A DNA stretch of 64,000 nucleotides from HK1 sp965221725 (GCA_965221725.1 OZ244909.1:2108001-2172000); one strand, 5' to 3'; counted from the first letter of the stretch, positions 17,168-25,436 are shown. The notes: generated by a model not told the origin, from the sequence alone. Translations and numbers: made by a program.

Positions 17168-18598
17168 TCACATCGCGGGCTGCCCGGTGGGCTGCGGGCG
17201 CGCCGCGGCCCGACCCCGGCGACGCCGGCGGCGGCGTTTCGGCGCCCGCCGGTCTTCCAGCATCGAGCGCCGTTCGTCGTCGCCCACCTCCTGGATGCGG
17301 GTCCACCAGCGCGCGTGCTCGGCAACGTCCTCGCCCGATTCCGCCCGCAGCAGCAGGAAATCGTAGGCGGCTCTGAACCTTGGATGGGCCAGCAGCCGGC
17401 TCGCGGCGCCGGGGCTGCGCCGATTCACCAGCCGCGGCTGCAACCCCCAGATCTCCCGCACCATCAGCGAGAACCGCCGCGGGAGCGAAACGTGCTGGAC
17501 CTGGCGCTCGATCACATCGGCGCCGGCCGCTTCCCAGGCGCGCAGGGGCGGCATGCCGCGCGCGATGCAGGCTTCGGAATCGCGCAGCACGGGCTCCCAC
17601 AGCAATGCGGCGAAGAGAAAGCCGGGAGTGACGGATCGGCCCGACGCGATGCGGGTATCGGTGCTGTCGAGCGCCTGGCCGGCCAGGGCGGCGGCGAGCC
17701 CTGCGGGCTCCGCGTCGATGCACGCCTCGGTCTCGGGGAAGAGGTGTCCGAACAGGCCGTAGCGGCGCAGCAACTCGTAGTTCGCGCGCGCGGCGCCGGC
17801 CATGAAGAGCTTGAAGACTTCCTCGTAGAGCCGGGCCGGGGGCATGTCCTCAAGGAGCGGCGCCAGCTCGTGGATGGCGGCGCTCGTGTCCTTGTCGATG
17901 TCGAATCCGAGCTTGCCCGCGAACCGCACCGCGCGCAGCATCCGCACCGGATCCTCGCGATAGCGCTCCGCCGCGCGGCCGATGACCCGCAGCCGGCGCT
18001 CGCATGCGTCGGCGTAGCCCCCGGTGAAGTCGATGACGGTGCGGGCGCGATGGTCGTAGTAAAGGCAGTTCGCGGTGAAGTCGCGGCGCCACGCATCCTC
18101 CTCCAGGGTGCCGTAGACGTTGTCGCGCACGATGCGGCCGTCGACCCGTACATGGCCCGGATCGCCGGCGGCAGCGTCGGTGCCTGCGCGGAAGGTCGCA
18201 ACCTCGATGATCTCCCTGCCCATGCGCACATGCGCGAGCCGGAAGCGGCGGCCGATGAGCCGGCAGGTCCGGAAGAGACTCCGCACCGTCTCCGGCGTCG
18301 CGACGGTCGCCACGTCGAAGTCCTTCGGCTTGAGGCCCAGCAACAGGTCGCGCACGCCCCCGCCGACCAGGTAGGCGCTGTGGCCGGCGTCGGTCAGCGT
18401 ATCGAGAACCTTGAGAGCGCCCCCGCTGATATCGGCGTCGGAGATGCCGTGTGCCGAGGGGGGGATAACGATGGGTTGAGCGATGGTGCTATCGACCCCG
18501 AAAGATTTCGATGACGAGAGTGGTTGTGCGTCCGGCCGGCCGACGTTGAGCGGCGCCGGGCGTCGCGTATAATAGCAGCCCGTCAGACGAGTCCACAC
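17168..18598 (-). CDS. pcnB: Polynucleotide adenylyltransferase (poly(A) polymerase I)
   Basis: A 476-residue enzyme that adds 3' poly(A) tails to RNA and so marks it for decay. The nucleotidyltransferase core is clear: YLVGGGVRDLLLG, then the metal-binding KDFDVAT, RRDFTANCLYYD, and the EDPVRMLRAVRFAGKLGF segment. HGISDADISGGALKVL near the start matches the PcnB rather than the CCA-enzyme branch, and the highly basic tail (APKRRRRRRRGRAA) is typical of PcnB. Translation probably begins at GTG 18598; no other start codon lies before the conserved region. The promoter for the divergent tRNA-Glu lies within its first codons on the other strand. Confidence 0.92.
   Translation of the reverse strand: MWTRLTGCYYTRRPAPLNVGRPDAQPLSSSKSFGVDSTIAQPIVIPPSAHGISDADISGGALKVLDTLTDAGHSAYLVGGGVRDLLLGLKPKDFDVATVATPETVRSLFRTCRLIGRRFRLAHVRMGREIIEVATFRAGTDAAAGDPGHVRVDGRIVRDNVYGTLEEDAWRRDFTANCLYYDHRARTVIDFTGGYADACERRLRVIGRAAERYREDPVRMLRAVRFAGKLGFDIDKDTSAAIHELAPLLEDMPPARLYEEVFKLFMAGAARANYELLRRYGLFGHLFPETEACIDAEPAGLAAALAGQALDSTDTRIASGRSVTPGFLFAALLWEPVLRDSEACIARGMPPLRAWEAAGADVIERQVQHVSLPRRFSLMVREIWGLQPRLVNRRSPGAASRLLAHPRFRAAYDFLLLRAESGEDVAEHARWWTRIQEVGDDERRSMLEDRRAPKRRRRRRRGRAAARPQPTGQPAM
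18546..18573 (+). promoter_or_regulatory. Sigma-70-type promoter of tRNA-Glu
   Basis: TTGAGC (18546-18551) is followed after 16 bases by a perfect TATAAT (18568-18573), about 53 bases before the tRNA 5' end. It should drive tRNA-Glu and, by read-through, the radical SAM and hslR genes. It lies inside the 5' end of pcnB on the opposite strand. Confidence 0.75.
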
Positions 18599-18626
18599 CC
18601 GTCGGACCTCGCCTTCGTCGGACCGC

Positions 18627-18702
18627 GCTCCCTTCGTCTAGTGGCCCAGGATACCGCCCTCTCACGGCGGGGACAGGGGTTCGAGTCCCCTAGGGAGCGC
18701 CA
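18627..18702 (+). tRNA. tRNA-Glu (anticodon CTC)
   Basis: A 76-base cloverleaf. The acceptor GCTCCCT pairs with AGGGAGC, the anticodon stem CCGCC/GGCGG encloses CTCTCAC with anticodon CTC, and the T arm is AGGGGTTCGAGTCCCCT. CCA is encoded at 18700-18702. The final A of CCA is also the first base of the ATG of the following coding sequence. Confidence 0.97.
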
Positions 18703-20090
18703 TGATCCGAGTCGTCCTCATCAGCCCCTACGAACTCGGCCGCCAGCCGTTCGGGCTCGCGCAACCGGCGCGCTGGCTCTACGATGCCGGTTTCGACGTG
18801 CGCTGCTGCGACCTGTCGATCGAGCGCCTCGGCGCCGATGCGCTGACCGGCGCCGACATGGTGGCCATCTACCTGCCGATGCACACCGCGACCCGGATCG
18901 CGTTCGAGGTGTTGCCGAAAATCCGGGCCCTGGCCCCAGGCGCGGTGCTGTGCGCCTACGGCCTGTACGCGCCGGTGAACGCGCGGGGCCTGCGCCGGCT
19001 CGGGGTGGACACCGTGATCGGAGGCGAGTACGAACCGCATCTCCTCGACCTCGCCGAGCGCGTGCGGGCCGGGGCGCCGAACCCCGCCCTCGGGGTGGTC
19101 GGCGACATCGCGAAGATCGTCTTCCGCACCCCGCTGCGCGACGCCCTCCCCGCGCTCGACCGCTACGCCGCGATCGTCATGCCCGACGGCACGTCGCGCC
19201 CCACCGGCTTCGCCGAGGCCTCGCGCGGATGCAGGCACCGGTGCCGGCACTGTCCGGTGGTGCCGGTGTATGAGGGCCGCTTCCGCATCGTGCCGGTGGA
19301 GGTGGTCACCGCCGACATCGCGCAGCAGGTGGCAGCGGGTGCCCGGCATATCTCGTTCGGCGATCCCGACTTCCTCAACGGGCCCACCCATGCGCTGCGG
19401 GTAGCGCGAGCCGTGCACGAGACCTTTCCGGAGGTCACGTGGGACGCCACGGTGAAGATCGAGCACATCGTGCGCTACCCCGGGCACATCAAGGCGCTGG
19501 CCGAGGCCGGCTGCCTGTTCCTCATCTCCGCCGTGGAGTCGATCGACGACCGGATCCTCGAACACCTCGCCAAGGGACACACCGCCGCAGACTTCGAGCG
19601 AGCGGTGGCCATCGTCCGCGCCGCCGGTCTCCATGTCACGCCGACGTTCGTGCCCTTCACCCCGTGGACCACCGTCGAAGGCTACCGGGCCCTGCTCACG
19701 CGGCTCGTCGAGCTGCGGCTGGTGGAGAGCGTACCAGCGGTGCAGCTCTCGATCCGGCTGCTGGTACCGGCCGGCTCGCACCTGTTCGAGATCGACGGGT
19801 TCGGAGATCCCATCGACGCGTTCGACGACGCCATGCTCGGCTGGCCGTGGCGCCACCCGGACCCGGAAGTGGACGCGCTGCAAACGCGCGTCCAGGCCAT
19901 CGCGGAAACCGCCGCGGACGCCGGAGAGCCACGCCGCGTCACGTTCGAACGCATCTGGGGATGCGCCCACGAGGCGCTCGGTGAAGCCCCCCCGCCGCTT
20001 CCCGCCGACGTGGGGTCACCGACCCCCATGCACTCGGAGCCCTGGTACTGCTGCGCCGAGCCGACCGCGAGCCAGCTTGCTGCGGCATGA
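18702..20090 (+). CDS. B12-binding/radical SAM protein with CCAEP tail
   Basis: A 462-residue protein. The first about 150 residues form a cobalamin-binding-like Rossmann domain (VVLISPYELGRQPFGLAQPA). The radical SAM cluster motif CRHRCRHC (C-x3-C-x2-C, Cys 177, 181 and 184) follows, then ISFGDPDFLNGP and a TIM-barrel core. Near the end is WYCCAEP (Cys 450-451), the hallmark of the CUAEP/CCAEP-tail radical SAM family. In some relatives the second Cys is selenocysteine; here both are TGC codons. The substrate is unknown. The start codon overlaps tRNA-Glu by one base, leaving no room for a ribosome site, and the N-terminus fits the family. The gene overlaps hslR by four bases. Confidence 0.88.
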   Translation: MIRVVLISPYELGRQPFGLAQPARWLYDAGFDVRCCDLSIERLGADALTGADMVAIYLPMHTATRIAFEVLPKIRALAPGAVLCAYGLYAPVNARGLRRLGVDTVIGGEYEPHLLDLAERVRAGAPNPALGVVGDIAKIVFRTPLRDALPALDRYAAIVMPDGTSRPTGFAEASRGCRHRCRHCPVVPVYEGRFRIVPVEVVTADIAQQVAAGARHISFGDPDFLNGPTHALRVARAVHETFPEVTWDATVKIEHIVRYPGHIKALAEAGCLFLISAVESIDDRILEHLAKGHTAADFERAVAIVRAAGLHVTPTFVPFTPWTTVEGYRALLTRLVELRLVESVPAVQLSIRLLVPAGSHLFEIDGFGDPIDAFDDAMLGWPWRHPDPEVDALQTRVQAIAETAADAGEPRRVTFERIWGCAHEALGEAPPPLPADVGSPTPMHSEPWYCCAEPTASQLAAA

Positions 20091-20575
20091 CGGAGACGAG
20101 CCCTCCGCGCAGGGTGGAATCGCCCCCGCTGGACGATACGGCCCTGGAGACTCTCCGGATCGACAAGTGGCTCTGGGCGGCGCGTTTCTTCAAGACCCGG
20201 TCGCTCGCCGCGCAGGCGGTCTCCGGTGGGCTGGTCCAGGTCGCGGAGCAGCGGGTCAAGGCGGCGCGCCGGCTGCGCCGGGGCGAACTCGTCCACATAC
20301 GCCGCGGCGCCCAGGCGTGGGATGTCGTCGTCACGGGACTGCACGAGCAGCGGCGCCCTGCCCCGGAAGCACAGACCCTGTACGAGGAAACCCCCGCCAG
20401 TGTCACCAGGCGCACCAGCGAGGCGGCCCGGCGCGAACAGGCCCGCATGCGCCGGGCCCGGGGGCCGGGTCGGCCGACCAAGCGCGATCGGCGCGCCCTG
20501 GATCGCTGGCGCGAGCAGGGGTTCGGCAATACCGCCGAGAGCCCTGGCGGCGATGACGATGCACCGCGCCGCTGA
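20087..20575 (+). CDS. hslR: Heat shock protein 15 (S4-domain ribosome-rescue factor)
   Basis: A 162-residue basic RNA-binding protein. The S4 domain spans about residues 22-80 (LRIDKWLWAARFFKTRSLA, VSGGLVQV, LRRGELVHIRRG), and the C-terminal tail is rich in Arg. Hsp15 of E. coli binds 50S subunits that carry stalled peptidyl-tRNA and helps recycle them after heat shock. The ATG overlaps the radical SAM stop codon (ATGA), so translation is probably coupled. Its place behind a tRNA gene and a radical SAM gene is not a usual hslR context. Confidence 0.9.
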   Translation: MTETSPPRRVESPPLDDTALETLRIDKWLWAARFFKTRSLAAQAVSGGLVQVAEQRVKAARRLRRGELVHIRRGAQAWDVVVTGLHEQRRPAPEAQTLYEETPASVTRRTSEAARREQARMRRARGPGRPTKRDRRALDRWREQGFGNTAESPGGDDDAPRR

Positions 20576-20654
20576 ATGGGGGAGAGGCAGCGCACGAAAC
20601 CCGGCGCAGGAGCAACGCACTGGCACGGGTTGTGGCCACCGGCCGGATCAGCCG

Positions 20655-20695
20655 GGAAATTTCACCGATTCGCGAAGCGGGGGTGCGGAAGATGG
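20655..20695 (+). repeat. Dispersed repeat, copy A (right-arm type)
   Basis: The 41 bases starting GGAAATTTCACCGATTCGCG match the reverse complement of the right half of the complete element at 53586-53664 with only a few differences. It lies in the intergenic space after hslR and before the convergent LON-domain gene. No second arm is present. Confidence 0.75.
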
Positions 20696-20738
20696 TCAGG
20701 CCGCCCTCATGCCGTGTTCAGCGCGGCGTCGGAATGAC

Positions 20739-21377
20739 TCAGTCCTCGCCGCTCTTGGCGAGCGTCTTGACGACTTCGGCGATCTCGCCAAGCCGAAGCA
20801 GCGGGTCGTCGATTTCCAGCAGGTGCTGCTTGCGCGCGAGCGGCATCGGCAGCAGTTCGCTCAGCCGGTAGCCGACCCAGCTTGCGTCGTCGAAGCGCGG
20901 GGTGACGTGACGGTAGCGGGGCTCGAGTTGGTCGAACAGGCCGCGCAGCAGCCCCGCCAGTCGGTGGTGCTCGGGCGGCACCGCGGCCGCAGGTTCGTCC
21001 TCCAGCACCTGCGCCGACGCCACGCGCAGGCCGTCGGGGCGAATTTCGGTATCGAGCAACCGCGCGCGGCGACCGCCGAGAGCGACGATCCCCAGCAGAC
21101 CGTCATCCTGCCGATTCCAGTCCACGATGCGCGCGAGCGTCCCCACCGAATGGGTCGAGGCGTCGCCACCCACCTCGGAGCCGGAGCGGATGAGGGCGAC
21201 GATGAACGGAGCGTCGCGACGCAGGCGGTCGCTCACCATGTCCAGATAGCGTGGCTCGAAGATGCGCAGCGGCAGCGGCCCCCCGGGATACAGCACGGTA
21301 TTGAGCGCGAACACCGGGGTCTCCTCCAGCGTTTCGCGGGTCGCCGTCGTGGGGCCTGGTTCATACGACGAAGGCAT
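20739..21377 (-). CDS. LON substrate-binding domain protein
   Basis: A 212-residue protein that consists of the N-terminal domain of Lon protease alone, without ATPase or protease parts. TPVFALNTVLYPGGPLPLRIFEPRY is the signature start of the domain (given in part: PGGPLPLRIFEPRY), followed by GTLARIVDWNRQDDG and a helical second half (GYRLSELLPMPLARKQHLLE). The function of stand-alone copies in bacteria is not established; substrate recognition or assembly roles have been proposed. It is on the strand opposite hslR and transcribed toward it. Confidence 0.9.
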   Translation of the reverse strand: MPSSYEPGPTTATRETLEETPVFALNTVLYPGGPLPLRIFEPRYLDMVSDRLRRDAPFIVALIRSGSEVGGDASTHSVGTLARIVDWNRQDDGLLGIVALGGRRARLLDTEIRPDGLRVASAQVLEDEPAAAVPPEHHRLAGLLRGLFDQLEPRYRHVTPRFDDASWVGYRLSELLPMPLARKQHLLEIDDPLLRLGEIAEVVKTLAKSGED

Positions 21378-21581
21378 GTCGTCCCCTGATCATTTGTCCC
21401 GGCGAGAGTTCCGGCCATCGGAGCCTCCCCCCTCGGCGGAGGCTTGCCGACACCGTCCTCCGGATATGCTCTGAAAAACTCCATCCGTGGAGTTCCTCAT
21501 TGTCGCCAGGCGTGGTTTTGTTTTGCTCCCGGATGCAATGACTGATGTCATCGAATCCGGCGGTATGTTCCTGTGCCGCAG

Positions 21582-23000
21582 TCACGCCTCGGTGCCGTGG
21601 TCGCTGTCCGCCGGCGCGCGGGCCCGCAGCGCCGCCGCGAGACGATCCTGGATCCCGCCGAAGCCCGCATTGCTCATCACCAGAATCGTATCCTCCATGC
21701 GCGCCGCGGCGCAGCACTCGCGCACGATGGTATCGATGTCGTGTCGCACGCGTACAGTCCCGCCCCGGCGAGCGAGCTCCTGCGGGTCCCATCCGCCGGC
21801 CGCGGAAGTTTGCACCGGGGCGAGCACCCATGCCGCATCCGCCCCCGCGAGTGCCGGTCCGAGCGTCACGCGGTGCGTCCCGCGCCGCATCGTGTTCGAT
21901 GCGAGTTCCAGCACGGCGAGCAGGCGGCCCCCGCCGGTTTCGCTCTCCCGGGCGGCGCGCAGCGCGCCGATCGAGGCTTCGATCGCGGTCGGGTGATGGG
22001 CGAAGTCGTCGTAGATCGCGACCCCGGCCACCGTCGCGTGGTGCTCCAGCCGTCTCCTGACCCCCTTGAAGCGGCCAAGAGCGCGCGCGGCCGAGGCGGG
22101 TTCGATGCCCGCGTGCCGGGCCGCCGCGATGGCGGCCAGCGCGTTGGCGACGTTGTGCGCGCCGCGTTGCTCCCACTCGATCTCGGCGACCGCCCGGCCC
22201 TGGTGGCGCACCTGGAACCGACTCCCGTCCGCTGTCGCCATGCGTGCCGACCAGTCGCCGCCGTCGCCGATCCGCTCCACCGGACTCCAGCACCCCATCG
22301 CGAGAACTTCGTCGATGGGGCGCTGTCCGGCCCCGGCCACGATCCGGCCGCCGGCGGGCACGATGCGCACCACGTGATGGAACTGGCGCTGCATGTCGGC
22401 GAGGTCCCGGAAAATGTCGGCGTGGTCGAATTCGAGGTTGTTCAGTACCAGGGTGCGGGGCCGGTAGTGCAGGAACTTCGAACGCTTGTCGAAGAAGGCG
22501 GTGTCGTACTCGTCCGCCTCGATGACGAACAACCGCCGTGGCCCGCCTCGGCCGACGCGGGCGACGGCGTCGAGGTCGTGCGGCACCCCGCCGACGAGGA
22601 AGCCCGGATCGAGGCCGGCGGCCTCCAGGATCACCGCGATCATCGCGGTGGTCGTGGTCTTGCCGTGGGTGCCGGCCACCGCGACGACGTGCCGGCCGGC
22701 GAGCACATGCGCCGAGAGCCAGGCGGGGCCGGACGTGTGCGGCAGCCCCGTTTCGAGGATGTGCTCCACGCAGGGGTTGCCGCGGGTCATCGAGTTGCCG
22801 ACGACCACCACGTCGGGCGCAGGTTCGAGCTGCTTCGGATCGTACCCGGCGACCGGATCGAGGCCGGCCCGGGCCAGCACTTCGCTCATCGGCGGGTAGA
22901 CGTTCCGATCCGAACCGGTGATCCGGTGACCGAGCTCGCGCGCGATCAGGGCGAGTCCCGCCATGAAGGTGCCACAGACGCCGAGGAAGTGGACGTGCAC
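21582..23000 (-). CDS. mpl: UDP-MurNAc:tripeptide ligase Mpl
   Basis: A 472-residue Mur-ligase family enzyme that attaches recycled L-Ala-gamma-D-Glu-meso-DAP to UDP-MurNAc in the cytoplasm, feeding peptidoglycan recycling. The start MHVHFLGVCGTFMAGLALIA is typical of Mpl rather than MurC. The P-loop is GTHGKTTTT (about 110-118), with VIEADEYDTAFFDKRSKF and the DDFAHHPTAI segment of the C-terminal domain. Length is normal. De novo murC lies in the wall cluster of this window, so both routes are encoded. Confidence 0.94.
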   Translation of the reverse strand: MHVHFLGVCGTFMAGLALIARELGHRITGSDRNVYPPMSEVLARAGLDPVAGYDPKQLEPAPDVVVVGNSMTRGNPCVEHILETGLPHTSGPAWLSAHVLAGRHVVAVAGTHGKTTTTAMIAVILEAAGLDPGFLVGGVPHDLDAVARVGRGGPRRLFVIEADEYDTAFFDKRSKFLHYRPRTLVLNNLEFDHADIFRDLADMQRQFHHVVRIVPAGGRIVAGAGQRPIDEVLAMGCWSPVERIGDGGDWSARMATADGSRFQVRHQGRAVAEIEWEQRGAHNVANALAAIAAARHAGIEPASAARALGRFKGVRRRLEHHATVAGVAIYDDFAHHPTAIEASIGALRAARESETGGGRLLAVLELASNTMRRGTHRVTLGPALAGADAAWVLAPVQTSAAGGWDPQELARRGGTVRVRHDIDTIVRECCAAARMEDTILVMSNAGFGGIQDRLAAALRARAPADSDHGTEA

Positions 23001-23013
23001 CGACGGGGCTATC

Positions 23014-23056
23014 CCGGAAATTTCACCGATTCACGACTGCGGGCACGGATCCGACC
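23014..23056 (+). repeat. Dispersed repeat, copy B (left-arm type)
   Basis: About 41 of 43 bases, beginning CCGGAAATTTCACCGATTC, match the left half of the element at 53586-53664, including GCGGGCACGGATCC. It lies directly upstream of mpl, between mpl and pdxH. Confidence 0.75.
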
Positions 23057-23222
23057 GTTTTCGCCGCGTTGAATGTGACATGGGGCGGCATGGGGGTGGC
23101 CAAGGTGTGGATCGGGGGGTGGATCGGGGTACTCGATGCCGCTTGCTTCGCAAGCTCGCTTCGTACTTTCAGGTACGCCGGCGCGCCCCGATTCGCGTTC
23201 GCAGTGTCGCAGCCGGCCGCGC

Positions 23223-23807
23223 TCATGGATTGAGGAGGGACACGCGCCACTCGCCGTCCTCGAGCGAGTAGCAGGTGCGTTCGTGCAGGCGGTGGGGAAG
23301 CGCGCGCCAGAACTCGATACGGTCGGGCACCACTCGGTAGCCCGACCAGTGGGCCGGACGGGGGACGGGTCCGTCGCCGAAACGCTCGGCGAACGAGGCG
23401 ATGCGGGCCTCCAGCGCTTCCCGGCTCTCCAGCGGCTCGGACTGATTCGACGCCCAGGCACCCACCTGGCTGGCCGGATGGCGGCTGACCCAGTACGCAT
23501 CGGCTTCCGCTTCCGTGACCCGACGAACGCGGCCCTCAATTCTTACCTGCTCCATGAGCGGGTCCCGGAACAGACACATCGCCACCCACGGATTCGCCGC
23601 GAGCTCGCGCCCCTTGCGGCTCAGGGTGTTGGTGTAGAAGACGAACCCGGAGGGGTCGTAACCCTTCAGCAGCACCACCCGGGCGGAAGGGCGGCCGCCG
23701 GCGCCCACGGTGGCGACGGTGACCGCGGACGGTTCGTTCAGATCGCAGCTCGCGGCGCGCCTGAAGAGTGCGTCGAACCGGTCGAGCGCTTCGAGGAGTT
23801 TGGACAT
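23223..23807 (-). CDS. pdxH: Pyridoxine/pyridoxamine 5'-phosphate oxidase
   Basis: A 194-residue FMN enzyme that makes pyridoxal 5'-phosphate from PNP or PMP. The split-barrel signature is present: NEPSAVTVATVGAGGRPSAR, VLLKGYDPSGFVFYTN, SRKGRELAANPWVAMCLF, SRHPASQVGAWASNQSE, and a C-terminal RLHERTCY/W-RVSLLNP end. The open frame runs to 24422 but the added N-terminus is not homologous; ATG 23807 has a GGAG site nine bases upstream. The result is about 20 residues shorter at the N-terminus than E. coli PdxH, which is common in the family. Confidence 0.93.
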   Translation of the reverse strand: MSKLLEALDRFDALFRRAASCDLNEPSAVTVATVGAGGRPSARVVLLKGYDPSGFVFYTNTLSRKGRELAANPWVAMCLFRDPLMEQVRIEGRVRRVTEAEADAYWVSRHPASQVGAWASNQSEPLESREALEARIASFAERFGDGPVPRPAHWSGYRVVPDRIEFWRALPHRLHERTCYSLEDGEWRVSLLNP

Positions 23808-24132
23808 GGTTCCGGCTCCGCCTCTCGGGGGTCGGGGCGCGGCATTGCACCAGCAACCGCGCGGGCCTGCAAATCCGGTAGTGACCCACTTTGACATTCT
23901 GCCTGGGGTCTCCGGCCTGTGTGTACGGGCTTTCCTGAGAACTCGGAAGTCAAAGTAGGGCGCCACCCAAATCCGCGCGGGAGGGCCCGGGAGTGGCGGC
24001 CGGCCCACCGCAGGAACAGCGCGCGAGCCCGTCGACCGGCCACGGACCCGCAACTGCTCAGGGCGTAGATTCAGGTGCCACGCACTCGCAAACGCCTTCC
24101 AGTCGGCCCCGCAAGCGCGCGGGGGCGTGGAC
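23808..24132. other. Intergenic region upstream of pdxH
   Basis: This 325-base gap between pdxH and the epimerase gene on the same strand contains a short inverted-repeat element (23881-23966). The rest shows no domain, tRNA or clear promoter. Confidence 0.6.
23881..23966. mobile_element. 86-bp inverted-repeat element (MITE-like or IS-end remnant)
   Basis: The left end GTGACCCACTTTGAC and the right end GTCAAAGTAGGGCGCCAC are imperfect inverted repeats, sharing an ACTTTGAC core and GTG outer bases. The interior has no coding capacity. It could be a miniature element or the two ends of a deleted insertion sequence. No flanking duplication is obvious. Confidence 0.4.
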
Positions 24133-24987
24133 TCAGGGGTAACGGACCCCCTCGCCCGCCAGCACCGCGGCGTATCCTTCGCGGAACGTCGGGTAGCGAA
24201 AGCGGTAGCCGCTCGCCCGCAGCCGGGCGTTGCGGCAGCGCTTGCCCGATGCCTGCCCCGCGGACCCGCGCTCGCGCCGGGGCACCGGGGCATCGAGCCG
24301 GGCCGCGAGCCACTCCAGCACCTCGCACTCCTCCACCGGCGCGTCGTCGACGCCGATGTACAGCTCCTCGCACCGGTCGTCGAGCTCGATGAGGTGCGCG
24401 AGCGCCCCGGCGCAGTCGTCACGGTGGATGCGGTTCGTGAACCTGGGCGGGTCGCCGGCGCAGCGCGCGCCGGCCCGCGCCCGTTCGATCATCCAGCCAC
24501 GGCCGGGGCCGTAGATGCCGGCGAAGCGCACCACGGCGGCGGGGATCGGGCTTTCGATCATGCGCCGCTCTCCCGCCACCAGGCTCGCACCCGCGAAGCC
24601 GCGAGGTGCCAGGGGCGCCGTCTCGTCGATCCACTCGCCGCCGCGTTCGCCGTAGACGGAGGTGCTCGACACGAAGAGGAGCCGGCGGGGCGGCGCGTTC
24701 CGTGCCTCCAGCACCTCCAGCAGGGTCGAAACGCTTTCGACGTAGGCGCGGCGGTAGGCCCCCTCATCGCGGCTTCCGGCCGCGACGGCGTAGACCACGA
24801 CATCGACGGCAGGGATGGCCCGCTCGACCGATCGGCCGTCGGTCAGGTCCACCGGTACCGGCCGCAAGGGCGCGGGAAGCCGGCGGGCCGACCGGCGGGC
24901 GCCGAAGACCTCGTGACCACGCTCGCCGAGCGCCAGGCCGAGCGCGGTCCCCACATCTCCGCAACCGGCGATCAGGATCCGGGACAA
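24133..24987 (-). CDS. NAD(P)-dependent epimerase, YeeZ-like (extended SDR)
   Basis: A 284-residue Rossmann-fold protein. It opens with ILIAGCGDVGTALG, the GxxGxxG nucleotide-binding loop in the form seen in YeeZ-type proteins, and contains VSSTSVYGERGGEWIDE with the SxxxY pattern, then RFAGIYGPGRG. A catalytic Lys at the classical YxxxK position is not obvious, as in other YeeZ-like members. The substrate is unknown. Its 5' end overlaps the 3' end of the coiled-coil gene by 16 bases. Confidence 0.85.
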   Translation of the reverse strand: MSRILIAGCGDVGTALGLALGERGHEVFGARRSARRLPAPLRPVPVDLTDGRSVERAIPAVDVVVYAVAAGSRDEGAYRRAYVESVSTLLEVLEARNAPPRRLLFVSSTSVYGERGGEWIDETAPLAPRGFAGASLVAGERRMIESPIPAAVVRFAGIYGPGRGWMIERARAGARCAGDPPRFTNRIHRDDCAGALAHLIELDDRCEELYIGVDDAPVEECEVLEWLAARLDAPVPRRERGSAGQASGKRCRNARLRASGYRFRYPTFREGYAAVLAGEGVRYP

Positions 24988-25436
24988 TCGACCCCCTCGC
25001 AGAGTTCCGGCACCGGAGGCTCCGTCGCCGCCAATCGGGCTTCCGGGGTGTTCGTGCGATGCTCCACGACCGCAAGCCGCGTTCCGAGCACCGCCAGATC
25101 GTCACGCAGCCCGGCCTGTCCAGCGCGCATCTCCTCGCGCAACTCCTCCTGCCCGGCCCGCATCTCCTTGCGCAGTTGCTCCTGCCCGGCCCGCAACTCC
25201 GCCTGTCCGGTGCGCATCTCCTCGCGCAGTCCCGCCTGTCCGGCGCGCATCTCCTCACGCAGTTCCGCCTGTCCGGCGCGCATCTCGGCCCGGAGCTCGG
25301 CCTGTCCCGCCAGCATCTCGGCCCGGAGCGCACGCATGTCCTCCCGGAGACCGGCTTGCCCGGTCAGCACCAGGGCGGCCAGCGCCGTGAACGCAATCAC
25401 CACTGTCGCAAGCAAACTGAGTTGATCGGATTTCAA
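24972..25436 (-). CDS. Small membrane-anchored coiled-coil protein
   Basis: A 154-residue protein of unknown function. One N-terminal transmembrane helix (LSLLATVVIAFTALAALVL) is followed by about seven 11-residue repeats with consensus AGQAELREEMR (about 27-110), which predict a long parallel coiled coil. The C-terminus is short and acidic with two Cys (LCEGVDCPGS). Similar t-SNARE-like or DUF1640-like coils occur next to unrelated genes. It is probably inner-membrane anchored. The repetitive DNA may vary in unit number between strains. Confidence 0.7.
   Translation of the reverse strand: MKSDQLSLLATVVIAFTALAALVLTGQAGLREDMRALRAEMLAGQAELRAEMRAGQAELREEMRAGQAGLREEMRTGQAELRAGQEQLRKEMRAGQEELREEMRAGQAGLRDDLAVLGTRLAVVEHRTNTPEARLAATEPPVPELCEGVDCPGS

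Noticed and set aside
20010..20090. Selenocysteine recoding at the CCAEP tail of the radical SAM gene
   Set aside because: Both codons of the Cys pair are TGC and there is no in-frame TGA before the stop, so this copy is the Cys form.
23009..23539. Minus-strand frame ending GRIRARSRESVKFPG
   Set aside because: The same ending appears in a shadow frame at 53579-54286 only because both cross the dispersed intergenic repeat; it is not a shared protein domain.
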